Assembly: GCA_963699535.1 (NCBI GenBank)
Contig: CAVOUJ010000013.1
Location: 1 to 64,000 of the forward strand
Length of the DNA: 64,000 nucleotides
Direction: 5' to 3'
Origin: VBDM01 sp963699535
Lineage (GTDB): Bacteria; Pseudomonadota; Gammaproteobacteria; Burkholderiales; SG8-39
Part shown: in pieces, positions 9,860 through 20,101 of the stretch
How the letters are laid out: every line of letters begins with the position of its first letter
Numbering within the stretch: the stretch's first letter is position 1
The notes under the pieces: generated by a model
Database searches by the model: none
What the model was told of the DNA's origin: nothing
What the model saw: only the letters and a program-made list of their open reading frames with translations
Made by a program: the position numbers and the translations under genes

Positions 9860-10330
9860 CTATAACGTCTCCACAGCCGGCGTGCGGCGACGGTAATGCT
9901 GCCTGCCCGTCATGGAGCAAACGATCTCATTCTTCTGGTTGAGCACGTCCCAGCGGAATCTCACGGTGCCGCGCGTCGGGTCCTTCTGCGATGGGGTCTG
10001 ATCGAGCACTGTCGAATGCAGCCGCAGTGCGTCGCCGGGTCGCACCGGCTTGAACCAGCGCAACCCTTCGAGCCCTGGCGATCCGATGCACGAGGTCTGG
10101 AGCAGGTAACCGTCGCACATGAGGCGCATCGCCACGCTGCAAGTGTGCCAGCCGCTGGCGATCAGCCCGCCGAAGGGCGAGGACTTCGCCGCCTCTTCGT
10201 CGGTGTGGTAAGACTGCGGATCGTACTCGCGCGCGAACGCGATGATCTCGCGCGACGTGAGCATTCTCGGCTGCGACTCGTATTGCCAGCCGGGAGTGAA
10301 GTCTTCCCAGTAGTACTTGATCGGTGTCAT
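9860..10330 (-). CDS. MaoC family hot-dog dehydratase
   Basis: 156 residues, one hot-dog domain. MaoC-like enzymes hydrate or dehydrate enoyl-CoA thioesters. The catalytic pattern is IIAFAREYDPQSYHTDEE, with Asp and His spaced as in (R)-specific hydratases, followed by PFGGLIASGWHTCSVAMRLM, the substrate-tunnel helix, and a C-terminal WFKPVRPGDALRLHSTVLD strand pair. Located between a Bug receptor and a flavin monooxygenase, suggesting uptake and degradation of an organic acid. The ribosome site is weak. Confidence 0.9.
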   Translation of the reverse strand: MTPIKYYWEDFTPGWQYESQPRMLTSREIIAFAREYDPQSYHTDEEAAKSSPFGGLIASGWHTCSVAMRLMCDGYLLQTSCIGSPGLEGLRWFKPVRPGDALRLHSTVLDQTPSQKDPTRGTVRFRWDVLNQKNEIVCSMTGRQHYRRRTPAVETL

Positions 10331-10379
10331 CAGTAGCGAGGCGGTGGTGGATGCGCAATCGCGGCATCCGGTTCCGGCA

Positions 10380-11351
10380 TCACTCGACCCGTATCCCGGC
10401 CGCCTTGATCATCGGCCACCACTTCTCGATCTCGGCCTTGTGGTGGGCGCCGAGCGCTTCCGGGGTCTGCTGTTCGCGCGGCACGATCTCGACGCCAAGG
10501 TCCGCGAGGCGCTTGCGGGCGTTCGCGTCGGCGAGAGACTCGACGATCGCGCCGTTCAGGCTGGCGACGGCCGTCTTCGGCGTGCCCCGCGGCACCCAGG
10601 TGCCATACCAGATGCTCATGTGAAATCCGGGAAGGCCCGCTTCGTCCACGGTGGGAATGTCCGGCGCCGCGGGCGAGCGCGTTTTCGCGGTGATCGCGTA
10701 AGCCCGGATCTTTCCGCCGCGCACCTGCGGCATGGAGTTCGACATCTGGTCCACGATCAGGTCGATCTGGCCGCCGATCAGGTCCTGCATCGCGGGGCCG
10801 GTTCCCTTGTAGGGGATGAACTGGAGCTTCGCGCCTATCGCGTTCTGGAAATAGACGCCGCTCACGTGAGTTCCGGAGCCGGGACCGGCGGTCCCCACGT
10901 TGACCTTCGCCTCGTTCGCCTTCACCCAGGCGATGAGCTCGCCGAGGTTCTTCGCCGGCACCGCCGCCTTGCTGACGACCAGCATCGCATTGCCGCCGAT
11001 CATCGCCACCGGTTCGAGGTCCTTCAGGAGATCGTAGTTGAGCGCATAGACGGCGCCGTTGACGACGTGCGTGCTCCAGTGGCCGATGCTCACCGTGTAG
11101 CCGTCGGGCGCCGCGCGCGCCACCCGGCCGACCCCGAGGCTGCCGCCGGCGCCGACCGTGTTGTCCACCACCACCGTCTGCCCGAGGGACTTTCCCATCG
11201 GAACGGCGAGAATGCGCGCCACCGTGTCGACCGGCCCGCCGGCGGCGAAGGGGACGACCAGGGTGATCGGGCGCGTGGGGTAGATTTGCGCGGACGCGCT
11301 CGGGGTTGCGAGAGCGGCGATGAGTGCGACGAAGGGGATCGGCGTTTTCAT
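10380..11351 (-). CDS. Bug family tripartite tricarboxylate transporter substrate-binding protein
   Basis: 323 residues. A signal peptide (TPIPFVALIAALATPSASAQ) is followed by YPTRPITLVVPFAAGGPVDT, the anion-binding first loop of Bug proteins, then GQTVVVDNTVGAGGSLG, AAPDGYT, IPYKGTGPAMQDLIGGQIDL and the terminal KWWPMIKAAGIR. These periplasmic receptors bind carboxylates, amino acids or nicotinate-like ligands. A GAGGGA ribosome site precedes ATG 11351. No TctA/TctB membrane genes are in the window, so it is an orphan receptor, as is common in Burkholderiales. Probably cotranscribed with MaoC and the monooxygenase. Confidence 0.92.
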   Translation of the reverse strand: MKTPIPFVALIAALATPSASAQIYPTRPITLVVPFAAGGPVDTVARILAVPMGKSLGQTVVVDNTVGAGGSLGVGRVARAAPDGYTVSIGHWSTHVVNGAVYALNYDLLKDLEPVAMIGGNAMLVVSKAAVPAKNLGELIAWVKANEAKVNVGTAGPGSGTHVSGVYFQNAIGAKLQFIPYKGTGPAMQDLIGGQIDLIVDQMSNSMPQVRGGKIRAYAITAKTRSPAAPDIPTVDEAGLPGFHMSIWYGTWVPRGTPKTAVASLNGAIVESLADANARKRLADLGVEIVPREQQTPEALGAHHKAEIEKWWPMIKAAGIRVE

Positions 11352-11445
11352 GGGTTGTCCCTCAGCGAGGAAAATTCTCCGTTCGTTGCCTCGATGCGAA
11401 GCATCATACCCGCCGCACCGGCCTACCCCTGCCTTCCGCGACTAA

Positions 11446-11490
11446 GACCACCCCGGCGCTTCGCGCCACCCCTCCTCAAGGGAGGAGGGG
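11446..11490 (+). repeat. Hairpin repeat, copy B (inverted relative to copy A at 8361-8406)
   Basis: Reads GACCACCCCGG, CGCTTCGCG, CCACCCCTCCTC, AAG, GGAGGAGGGG: two stem-loops in the same order as copy A on the other strand. It sits directly at the 3' end of holA (stop at 11495), where it may also act as a transcript end. The two copies bracket the three accessory genes between holA and proA. Confidence 0.8.
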
Positions 11491-11494
11491 AAAA

Positions 11495-12502
11495 TCAGCC
11501 AGCGAATCTCAGGCCCAGTTGCAGCAGTTCATCCCAGGCATCGCCCTTGACCACGCCCTTGATCACGCGGTCCACGCTCGCCGCGTGCTCGAGCGCCGCA
11601 AGGAGCGTCTTTCTCGCAACTTTTTTCGCAGCCTGTCCGACGAGTTTCTGTCTCGCATCTCCCCACACGCGTGCGTCGCGGCAGGCGTCCGGGACCGACC
11701 GGCCTCTGGAAATCGCATCCTGCACCCGGCACACGGCGCGGATTTCCTCGGCAAGGATCCAAAGCACGCGCGGCGCCGCTTCGCCTTCGCCCTCCAGGCC
11801 CTGAAGCATGCGCGCAAGGCGCGTGCGGTCGCCCGCGAGCATGGCCTCGGTGAGTTTACCCACGTCGTAGCGCGCGACGTTCATCACCGCCTCGCGCACC
11901 GTCTCGAAATCCAGTTTTCCGGAGGGCAGGAACAGGGCGAGTTTCTGGATTTCCTGGTGTGCGGCGAGGAGGTTCCCTTCGACGCAGTCGGCGAGGAACT
12001 GCAGGGTCTCCGCGGCCGCGCTCTGCTTCTGCCGCCAAAGCCGCGCGGCGATCCACTCGGGCAGGCGCGCGCGCTCGACCGGATAGACGTTGACGACCAC
12101 GCCCTTCGCCTCGAGCGCCTGGAACCACGCGGAGCTCTGCCCTGCCTTGTCCAGTCGCGGGAGCGTGACGAGAGCGAGAATGTCGGGCGGGAGTTTCTCG
12201 CAGAAGGCCTCGATCGCCTTGCCGCCTTCGGTGCCGGGCTTGCCCGAGGGTAGTCGCAGCTCGATCAGTTTCTTCTCGCCGAAGAGCGAGAGGTTCGCCG
12301 CGCTCGCGGTCAGCTCGCGAAAGTCGAAGCCGCGCTCGGCGAAGAGCACGGTGCGCTCGGAGAATCCGTCTGCCCGCGCCCTTTTGCGGATCGCGTCACC
12401 CGCCTCCAGCGCGAGCAGGGGCTCGTCGCCGTGGATCGTATACAGAGGCCGCAGCTCGCGCGCGAGGTGGGATTCGAGCTGCTCTGCCCTGAGCGCGGCC
12501 AT
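11495..12502 (-). CDS. holA: DNA polymerase III subunit delta
   Basis: 335 residues. HolA is the delta subunit of the clamp loader, which opens the beta clamp. The N-terminal AAA-like domain has PLYTIHGDEPLLALEAGDAI, the conserved start of delta proteins, and LSLFGEKKLIELRLPSGKPG, the region that contacts the clamp. The remainder (QFLADCVEGNLLAAHQEIQK, ARYDVGKLTEAMLAGD, the helical collar) is typical. It starts seven bases after the lptE stop, giving the conserved leuS-lptE-holA order. Confidence 0.93.
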   Translation of the reverse strand: MAALRAEQLESHLARELRPLYTIHGDEPLLALEAGDAIRKRARADGFSERTVLFAERGFDFRELTASAANLSLFGEKKLIELRLPSGKPGTEGGKAIEAFCEKLPPDILALVTLPRLDKAGQSSAWFQALEAKGVVVNVYPVERARLPEWIAARLWRQKQSAAAETLQFLADCVEGNLLAAHQEIQKLALFLPSGKLDFETVREAVMNVARYDVGKLTEAMLAGDRTRLARMLQGLEGEGEAAPRVLWILAEEIRAVCRVQDAISRGRSVPDACRDARVWGDARQKLVGQAAKKVARKTLLAALEHAASVDRVIKGVVKGDAWDELLQLGLRFAG

Positions 12503-12509
12503 GCCGGCC

Positions 12510-13022
12510 TTACTCGATCTGAGGCTGCACCGGCTTCGCCGTAACGAGCCGCCGCAGGATCAGCTGAACCATGTCCCGTTGCATGTCCCGGTAGAGCTGC
12601 TGTTCCTCGGCTTCCTTGGCGAGCACCTGCGCGTCGCTGTAGGACACGTCGCGGGTCAGCTGGATTTCGCTCGTCGGTAGGTACACCTGGCCGCCCTTGG
12701 CGTCGGTGACGCGGAAGCCGACGCGGTAGCGCAGCTGGTATTCGCTCACGCGGCCGGCGGTGTTGAACGACAGGATGATCTTGTCGCGCTGCTCCAGGGT
12801 GAGGCCGAACACCGCCTGGGCCTCGCCGGGGCTCGCGACGAGGCGCGTCTTGCTCGCCGCAGTGACATTGCGCTTGAGTTCTATCGCGAGCGGAGTGCTC
12901 CCCGGGATGAAGAGCGTCTCGAAGGGCAGCTGAGCCTGGCCGCGGAGCTGGAAGCCGCAGCCGGCGAGGAGCGCGATGACGAGGATTCCGCAGAGGCGCA
13001 CGCGGCGGTCAGATAACCACAT
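12510..13022 (-). CDS. lptE: LPS-assembly lipoprotein LptE
   Basis: 170 residues. LptE is the outer-membrane lipoprotein that plugs LptD and helps insert lipopolysaccharide. The N-terminus is a lipoprotein signal (RLCGILVIALLAGC, lipobox LAGC) followed directly by GFQLRGQAQLPFETLFI, the family signature. The Arg/Tyr-rich middle (GRVSEYQLRYRVGFRV) and a C-terminal MVQLILRRL helix agree. It starts inside the end of leuS (14-base overlap). Confidence 0.93.
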   Translation of the reverse strand: MWLSDRRVRLCGILVIALLAGCGFQLRGQAQLPFETLFIPGSTPLAIELKRNVTAASKTRLVASPGEAQAVFGLTLEQRDKIILSFNTAGRVSEYQLRYRVGFRVTDAKGGQVYLPTSEIQLTRDVSYSDAQVLAKEAEEQQLYRDMQRDMVQLILRRLVTAKPVQPQIE

Positions 13023-15616
13023 TGACCAGCCTCCCCGGGACGACGACGACCTTCTTGACCTTCTGGCCGTCGGTGAAGCGCGTCACCGCGTCGTGGGCGA
13101 GCGCGAGCCGCTCGAGCTCTCTCCGGCCCGCCGATTTCGGCGCGCGCATGTGGCCGCGCAGCTTGCCGTTGACCTGGAGGACGAGTTCGATTTCGTCCTG
13201 CTCGAGCGCCGCCTCGTCCAGTTTCGGCCAGACCTCGCGCATCGCGTCGCCGCCCGGCTTCAACTCGCTCCACAGCGTCTGGCAGATATGCGGCACGATG
13301 GGCGAGAGGAGCAGCACTACCCCTTCGAGCGCTTCCTGGCGCACGCCGCGCGCCGTCGCGCTCGAGTCGGTGACCTTGGCGAGGGCATTCATGAACTCCA
13401 TCACCGCGGCGATCGCGGTGTTGTATTGCTGGCGCCTGCCGTAGTCGTCGGTCACCTTGGCGATGGTGCTGTGCAGATCGAAGCGCAGCGCGCGGAGTTC
13501 GGGCGAGAGCGTGGCGCCTGAATACGCGGGCACGCGCCCCTCGGAGACGTGCTCGTACACGGTGCGCCACAGCCGGCGCAGAAACCGCGACGCGCCCTCG
13601 ATCCCGGCGTCGGACCAGACAAGCGTGTCCTCGGGTGGGGAGGCGAACATCATGAACTGGCGCGCGGTGTCCGCGCCGTACTTCTCGATCAGGTCCTGCG
13701 GATCGACGCCGTTGTTCTTCGATTTCGACATCGTGCCCATGCCGTCCGACTCGACCGGCTTGCCGTCGGACTTGAGTATGGCGCCGCTGCGCTGGCCCTT
13801 GTCGTCGTGCGGCAGCTCTACGTCGGCCGGATTGTGGTAGCTGATGCGGCCGCCCGCTTCCTTACGGTAGAAGATCTCGTTCAGCACCATCCCCTGCGTG
13901 AGGAGCCGCGAAAACGGCTCGTCCACACCGGAGACGAGCCCCAAGTCTCGCATTACCTTAGTCCAGAAGCGCGAGTAGAGCAGGTGCAGGATCGCGTGCT
14001 CGATCCCGCCGATGTACTGGTCGACCGGCATCCAGTATTTCACCCGCTCGTCGACCATGCTTTTCTTCTGGTCTGGGCAGGCGTAGCGCATGAAATACCA
14101 GGACGAGTCCACAAAAGTGTCCAGGGTGTCGGTCTCGCGCTTCGCGCTCTTGCCGCACTTGGGGCATTTGCAGTTCACGAACGAGGCCGTTTTTGCGAGC
14201 GGGTTGCCGGTGCCGTCCGGGACGAGATCCTCGGGCAGCACCACCGGGAGGTCTTTGTCGGGCACGGGCACGTCGCCGCAAGCCTCGCAGTGGACGATCG
14301 GGATGGGAGTTCCCCAGTAGCGCTGGCGCGAGATGCCCCAGTCGCGCAGCCTCCAGGTGGTCTGTTTGTCTCCGACGAGCTTGGCTTTCAGGTCGGCGGC
14401 GATCGCGTCGGTCGCGCCCTGGAAGTCGAGGTCGTCGTATTTGCCCGAGTTGACGCAGCGGCCGTAATCCGCGTACCAGGCCTGCCAGGCGTCGGTGCTG
14501 TACACGTTGCCCTCGACGGCGATCACCGGCTTTATCGCGAGGCCATACTTCTTCGCGAAGGCGAAATCGCGCTCGTCGTGCCCGGGCACGCCCATCACCG
14601 CGCCTTCGCCGTAGGCCATGAGCACGTAGTTGCCCACCCAGACCTCGACCTTTTCGCCCGTAAGCGGATGCGAGACGAAGAGTCCGGTGGGCATGCCCTT
14701 CTTCTCGAGTTGGGCGAGATCGGCCTCCATCACCGGGCCGCGCCGGCACTCCTCGACGAAAGCGGCGAGCTTCGCGTCGGATCTCGCCGCGTGCGCGGCG
14801 AGCGGGTGCTCGGCGGCCACGGCGCAGAACGTGACGCCCATCAGCGTGTCGGCGCGCGTGGTGAACACGCGCAGGAGCTTCTTCTCGCCGGAGAGCTCGT
14901 AGGGAAAGGCGATATTGACGCCGTGGCTCTTGCCGATCCAGTTCGCCTGCATGGTCTTGACGCGCTCGGGCCAGCCCGGCAGCTTGTCGAGGTCGCCGAG
15001 AAGCTCTTCCGCGTACTTCGTGATCGCCATGTAGTACATCGGGATCTCGCGCTTCTCGACGAGCGCCCCCGTGCGCCAGCCGCGGCCGTCGATCACCTGC
15101 TCGTTGGCGAGGACGGTCTGATCCACCGGGTCCCAGTTGACGACGCCGGTCTTCTTGTAGACCAGCCCGCGCTCGAGCATGCGCAGGAACATCCACTGGT
15201 TCCAGCGGTAGTACTCGGGCGAGCAGGTCGCCAGCTCGCGCTCCCAGTCGATGGCGAAGCCGAGCGAGCGGAGCTGCTTCTTCATGTAGGCGATGTTGTC
15301 GTAGGTCCATTTCGCCGGCGGCACGCCGTTCGCCATCGCGGCGTTCTCCGCGGGCAGCCCGAAGGCGTCCCATCCCATGGGCTGGAGCACGTTGCACCCG
15401 CGCATGCGGTGGAAGCGGCTCATCACGTCGCCGATGGTATAGTTGCGCACGTGCCCCATGTGCAGCTTCCCCGAAGGGTAGGGGAACATCGACAGGCAAT
15501 AGAACTTTGCCCGGCCGCCCTTTCCGGACGGCTCTTCCGCGCGGAAACGCGCGGGTCCTCTCCCAGTGCTCCTGCGCTTCGCGCTCGACGACCTCGGGGC
15601 GATACTGGGGGTGCAT
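13009..15616 (-). CDS. leuS: Leucyl-tRNA synthetase, frameshifted near the N-terminus
   Basis: 868 residues after one correction; charges tRNA-Leu. The first 24 codons from ATG 15616 read MHPQYRPEVVEREAQEHWER, the usual LeuRS start. An extra A in the AAA run near 15546 breaks the frame, which resumes as KFYCLSMFPYPSGKLHMGHV with the HIGH-type motif. The KMSKS motif is TMSKSKNNG, the CP1 editing domain holds TTRADTLMGVTF, and the zinc-like CPKCGKSAKRETDTLDTF precedes SSWYFMRY. A shorter start at 15489 would cut into the catalytic fold. Head of leuS-lptE-holA. Confidence 0.95.
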
Positions 15617-15728
15617 GAAGGATTCGCGGAAAGCGTGAATTATAACCGCGCGCTTACGCCGCGGGTCGCATCCAGCCCTGCCTTCGCTCCGTAAGAATGC
15701 GGATCGGAAACACATCAGGGAGGCAACA

Positions 15729-16644
15729 ATGACAAAGAGAATCTCTATCACGGCGGCGCTCGTGTCGCTCGTGCTCGCCGTGCCCGGTATCGCACAAGCG
15801 CAGTCCGAATCGAAAGCAAAGGCGGCGCGGCCCGCACCGCTCGCGGTGGTCGAGGTCGTGCAGATGCCCGCCTGGGTCGAGCGCGGCGGCGCGAGGACGC
15901 CGCTTACGCCGGGCATGGAGCTCAGGGACCGCGACGAGCTCAAGACCGGCGCGAACTCGCGCCTCCTCCTCAGGATGGGGGACGGGAGTGCGGTCAAGCT
16001 GGGTGAAAAGGGCTCGCTCGGTCTCGACGCGATGCGCATCTCGGGCGGCAGCGTGTTCGAGGCGGCGATGAGAGTCGCCCAGGGAGCGTTCCGCTTCACG
16101 ACCGAGGCGGCCGCCAAGTTCCGCGGCAAGCGCGAGGTCAACATCACCGTCGCGACGGTGACCGCGGGCATACGCGGCACCGACCTGTGGGGCAAGTCTG
16201 ACCCGGACCGGCAGATCGTCTGCCTCATCGAGGGGAGAATCGAGGTCACTCCTCCAGGCGAGAGCCCGATCGGCATGGATCAGCCCCTATCCTTCTACGT
16301 TCGCGATAAGGGACAATCGCAGCCGGTCGTGCCGGTGCCGCTCGAGCAGTTGAAGGCGTGGGCGGCGGAGACCGAGCCTCAAGCCGGGGGAAGGCGTCAC
16401 AAAGCGCGGCGGCAGGTGGAAGGTCACCGCCGCCGGGTTGGGCCACAATCTGGCCCTCGAGCTTTACGACGACTTGCGCGGCGCCGGATATCCAGCGGAG
16501 ATCATCCCGGCGAGGCTCAAGGACAAGCGCGTCTACAACGTGCGGCTCTCGAATTTCGAGACGCAGAAGGATGCGGAGTTCGTTGCAGCCAAGCTGAAGC
16601 AGGACGCGAGCTTCGGGCGGCACGAGTACCGCGTTGGGAGCTAG
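15729..16644 (+). CDS. Exported FecR-domain protein with C-terminal SPOR domain, frameshifted
   Basis: About 304 residues after removing one G from the run at 16386-16390. Residues 1-24 are a signal peptide (ISITAALVSLVLAVPGIAQA). Residues about 40-185 form a FecR-type domain (LRDRDELKTGANSRLLLRM, FRFTTEAA, ATVTAGIRGTDLWG). After the indel the reading continues GGRWKVTAAGLGHNLALE, AGYPAEIIPARLKDK and RVYNVRLSNFETQKDAEFVA, a SPOR domain, the module that binds denuded peptidoglycan at septa. It lacks an N-terminal anti-sigma segment, so it is not a classical FecR regulator. Function unknown; a periplasmic, wall-associated role is inferred. The gene after it is uvrD, the one before it, on the other strand, leuS. 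Confidence 0.72.
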
Positions 16645-16716
16645 GCACTAGCCCGAGGATCGTCCGGTCGGCCGCGAGAGAGCGTCGAGTAAAATGACGT
16701 CTTTCGCCCGCGTCCG

Positions 16717-18850
16717 ATGCCTCTCCTAGACAACCTCAACCCCGAGCAGCTCGCCGCAGTCACGCTTCCCGACCAGTCGGCGCTGATCCTCGCGGGGGCA
16801 GGCTCGGGAAAGACGCGCGTGCTGACGACGCGCATCGCCTGGCTGATCCAGACGGGCAGGGCGAGCCCCGGCGGTCTCCTTGGGGTCACCTTCACGAACA
16901 AGGCTGCGAAGGAGATGCTCGCGCGCATCTCGGCGATGCTGCCGATCAACATCCGCGGCATGTGGGTCGGCACCTTTCACGGATTGTGCAACCGGTTCCT
17001 GCGCGCGCACCACCGCGACGCCGGACTGCCGCAGCTCTTCCAGATCCTCGACTCGCAGGACCAGCATGCCGCTATCAAGCGCGTGCTGAAGGCGCTTAAC
17101 GCCGACGAGGAGAGGTTTCCCGCGCGCGAGGTGCAGTATTTCATCAACGCGGCCAAGGAGGAGGGCAGGCGCGCGAAAGACGTCGAGATCACCGACGAGA
17201 TCACGCGCCGCTTCGCCGATATCTATTCGGCCTACGACGAGCAGTGCCAGCGCGAGGGCGTGGTGGATTTCGCCGAGCTCCTGCTTCGGACCTACGAGCT
17301 GCTGTCGAAGAACGAGGTCCTGCGCGAGCACTACCGCAGCCGCTTCAAGTACATCCTCGTGGACGAGTTCCAGGACACCAACCGCCTCCAATACCGCTGG
17401 CTGAAGCTCCTCGCCGGGCCGAAGAACGTCGTGTTCGCCGTCGGCGACGACGATCAGTCCATCTATCGCTTTCCGCGGGGCGAACGTCGGCAACATGGCC
17501 GAGTTCGAGCGTGATTTCCGCGTCGAGAACGTCATCCGCCTGGAGCAGAACTACCGCTCGCACGGGCACATTCTCGCCGCGGCCAACGCGCTCATCACCC
17601 ACAACCGCAAGCGCCTCGGGAAGAATCTCTGGACTTCCGCGGGACAGGGGGAGCCGATTCGCGTCTACGAGGCGCAGAGCGACGCCTACGAGGCGGGCTG
17701 GCTCGCCGAGGAAGTGCAGGCGCTCAAGCGGGAGGGGCTGCGTCTTGCCGACATCGCGGTGCTGTACCGCTCGAACGCCCAGTCGCGCGTGATCGAGCAT
17801 TCGCTTTTCTCGGCGGGACTTCCGTATCGCGTCTATGGGGGCCTGCGCTTTTTCGAGCGCATGGAGATCAAGCATGCGCTCGCCTACCTGCGCCTCGCCG
17901 CCAACTCCGACGACGACGGTGCGTTCCTCCGGGTGGCGAATTTTCCGGCGCGCGGTATCGGCGCGAGGACGCTCGAGCAGTTGCAGGATGCCGCCAAGGC
18001 GAGCGGCGTGAGCCTCACCAAGGCGGCGTCGGGCCTGTCCGGCAAGGCCGGCGCGGCGCTCGGCGTTTTCCTGCGCCTCATCGAATCGCTCAAGGCGGAG
18101 ACCCAGGGGCTGCCGTTGCCCGAAGCGGTGGAGGTGATGCTTGGGAAGAGCGGGCTCGTCGCGCACTACAAGGCCGAGCGCGACGGCGCCGACCGCGTCG
18201 AGAACCTGGAGGAGCTGTTGAATGCGGCGGCCGCGTACGTGAGCGAGGCGGAGGAACACGATCTTCCCGCGTTCCTCGCGCACGCGGCGCTGGAATCGGG
18301 AGAGAACCAGGCGGCCGAAGGCGCGGATGCGCTGCAGCTCATGACCGTGCACTCGGCGAAGGGACTGGAGTTTCACGCGGTGTTCATCACCGGTCTCGAA
18401 GAGGGGCTTTTCCCGCACGAGCAGAGTGCGATCGAGGACGACGGCCTGGAGGAAGAGCGGCGGCTCATGTACGTCGCGATCACGCGCGCGAGGACCAAGC
18501 TCTACCTTTGCCACGCTCAGACGCGCATGCTGCACGGCCAGACGCGCTACAACGTGGCCTCGCGCTTTCTCGACGAGATCCCCGCGGAGGTCGTGAAGCA
18601 CCTGACGCCGCGCATGGGGCATAGCAGGTTCGACGACGTGGCATGGGCTCCCTCGCCCGAGAAATCCTTCAAGTCCACGGTGCCGGGCCACGGCTTTCGC
18701 ATCGGCCAGTCTGTGCTGCACCCGAAGTTCGGCCAGGGCGTGATCGTCAGCGCCGAAGGCTCGGGTACCGACGCGCGCTTGCAGATCAACTTCGGCAGGC
18801 AGGGCATGAAGTGGCTGGCGCTGGAGTATGCGAAGCTGACCGCGGCGTAG
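16717..18850 (+). CDS. uvrD: DNA helicase II UvrD, frameshifted
   Basis: About 710 residues after one correction. UvrD is the 3'-5' SF1A helicase of excision and mismatch repair. Motifs run in order: LNPEQLAAV (Q motif), AGAGSGKT Walker A at residues 26-33, TFTNKAAKEM (Ia), VGTFHGLC, ILVDEFQDTNRLQ (II), VGDDDQSIYRFRGAN (III), LEQNYRSHGHIL (IV), VHSAKGLEFHAVFI (V) and RRLMYVAITRAR (VI). An extra T in the TTT run near 17471 falls inside motif III, which is perfect once it is removed. The C-terminal VGQSVLHPKFGQG-like GQSVLHPKFGQGVI Tudor-like RNA-polymerase-binding segment is present. Confidence 0.95.
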
Positions 18851-18880
18851 GCGGTTCGCGCGTGGCGCACGCTACCGCGT

Positions 18881-20081
18881 TTAGTCTACGGCGCGCGCGG
18901 CGCCGCTCTCGATCAGCGCGTTGATCTCGTCGGGCGCAAGTCCCGCTTCGCGCAGGACTTCGCGCGTGTGCTCGCCGAGCCGCGGCGCGTGGCGCCGGTA
19001 CTCGGGCGGAGACGCCGACCACTCCGAAGGCACTGCGAGCGACTTCAGGCGCCCCTCGCTCGGGTGCTCGACCGCGTGGAGGTAATCGATCGCCGCGAGG
19101 TGCGGGTCGGCGACGATGTCGTCGATGCTGTTCATGCGCTGCACCGGGATGTCGGCGCGCTCGAAGAGCTTCGATCCACTCGGCCGTCGGGCGCTTCTTC
19201 AGCGCTGCGGCGACGAAGGCATAGACCTCGGCGTAGTGTTTGCTGCGTGTTTCGTGGTCGGCGAATTTCTCCGACTGCATCATTTCCGGCTTGCCGATGA
19301 TCTCGAAGAAGGCCTTCCAGTGCCGGTCGTTGTAGATCAGCGCGCAGACGTATCCGTCCTTCGTCTCGTAGGGCCGGCGGTCGGGCGCGAGGATGCGGTG
19401 GTAGCCGGCCTCGCCGTGCTGCGGCTCGAAGGTGTGGCCGCCGAGGTGATCGCCGAGGATCATCTGCAGGAGGTGCTCGAACATCGGCACGTCGATGCGC
19501 TGCCCCTTGCCGGTCTTCTCGCGGTGGTACAGCGCCGCGCTCACCGCGCTCGCCACCTGCTGCCCGACCGAGCGGTCGGCGATGATCATCGGCGCGTAGC
19601 GCGGCTCCGAGGCTCCCTGGCGCTTCAGGAGCCACGGGATGCCGGCCGCGCCCTGGATGATTTCGTCGTACGCGGCCTTGGCGGCGTAGGGCCCGCGCTG
19701 GCTGTAGCCGAAGCATCCCGCGTAGATGATCCTTTCATTCACGGCCCGGACGTCTTCGTACGAGAGATGAAGCCGCGCCATCGACTGCGGCCGGGTGTTG
19801 TAGACCAGCACGTCGGATTTTCTGGCGAGGATCAGGCACGCCGCGTGCGCCGCCGGCTGCTTCAGGTCGAGCACTATCGAGCGCTTGTTGCGGTTGGTGT
19901 TGAGGAAGATCGAGCCCATGCCCGGGTTGCGGAACGGCCAGGCGTAGCGCATCACGTCGCCCCCGGGCGGCTCGACCTTGATCACGTCGGCGCCGAAGTC
20001 GCCGAGGATCTGCGTCGCGTACGGGCCCATGACGACCGTAGTCAGATCGAGCACCCGCACTCCGTGGAGGGGCCCGCTCAT
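18881..20081 (-). CDS. CaiB/BaiF family III CoA-transferase, frameshifted
   Basis: About 399 residues after one correction. Family III enzymes move CoA between carboxylic acids. The start MSGPLHGVRVLDLTTVVMGP and DFGADVIKVEPPGGDVMR are typical, with NRNKRSIVLDLK, the catalytic aspartate region AAYDEIIQGAAG, and GQRIDVPMFEHLLQMI. An extra base near 19172 separates the body from the C-terminal part (ERADIPVQRMNSIDDIV ... AIDYLHAVEHPSEG). It follows a Bug receptor gene by 20 bases, a common pairing in Burkholderiales in which the receptor imports the acid that is then activated. Confidence 0.9.
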
Positions 20082-20101
20082 GATCCGATCCCGGGCAAGA
20101 G

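Noticed and set aside
13549..15618. A 689-codon open frame on the plus strand opposite leuS
   Set aside because: High GC content leaves long open frames antisense to real genes. The translation is arginine- and histidine-rich with no known motif, and leuS on the other strand is certain.
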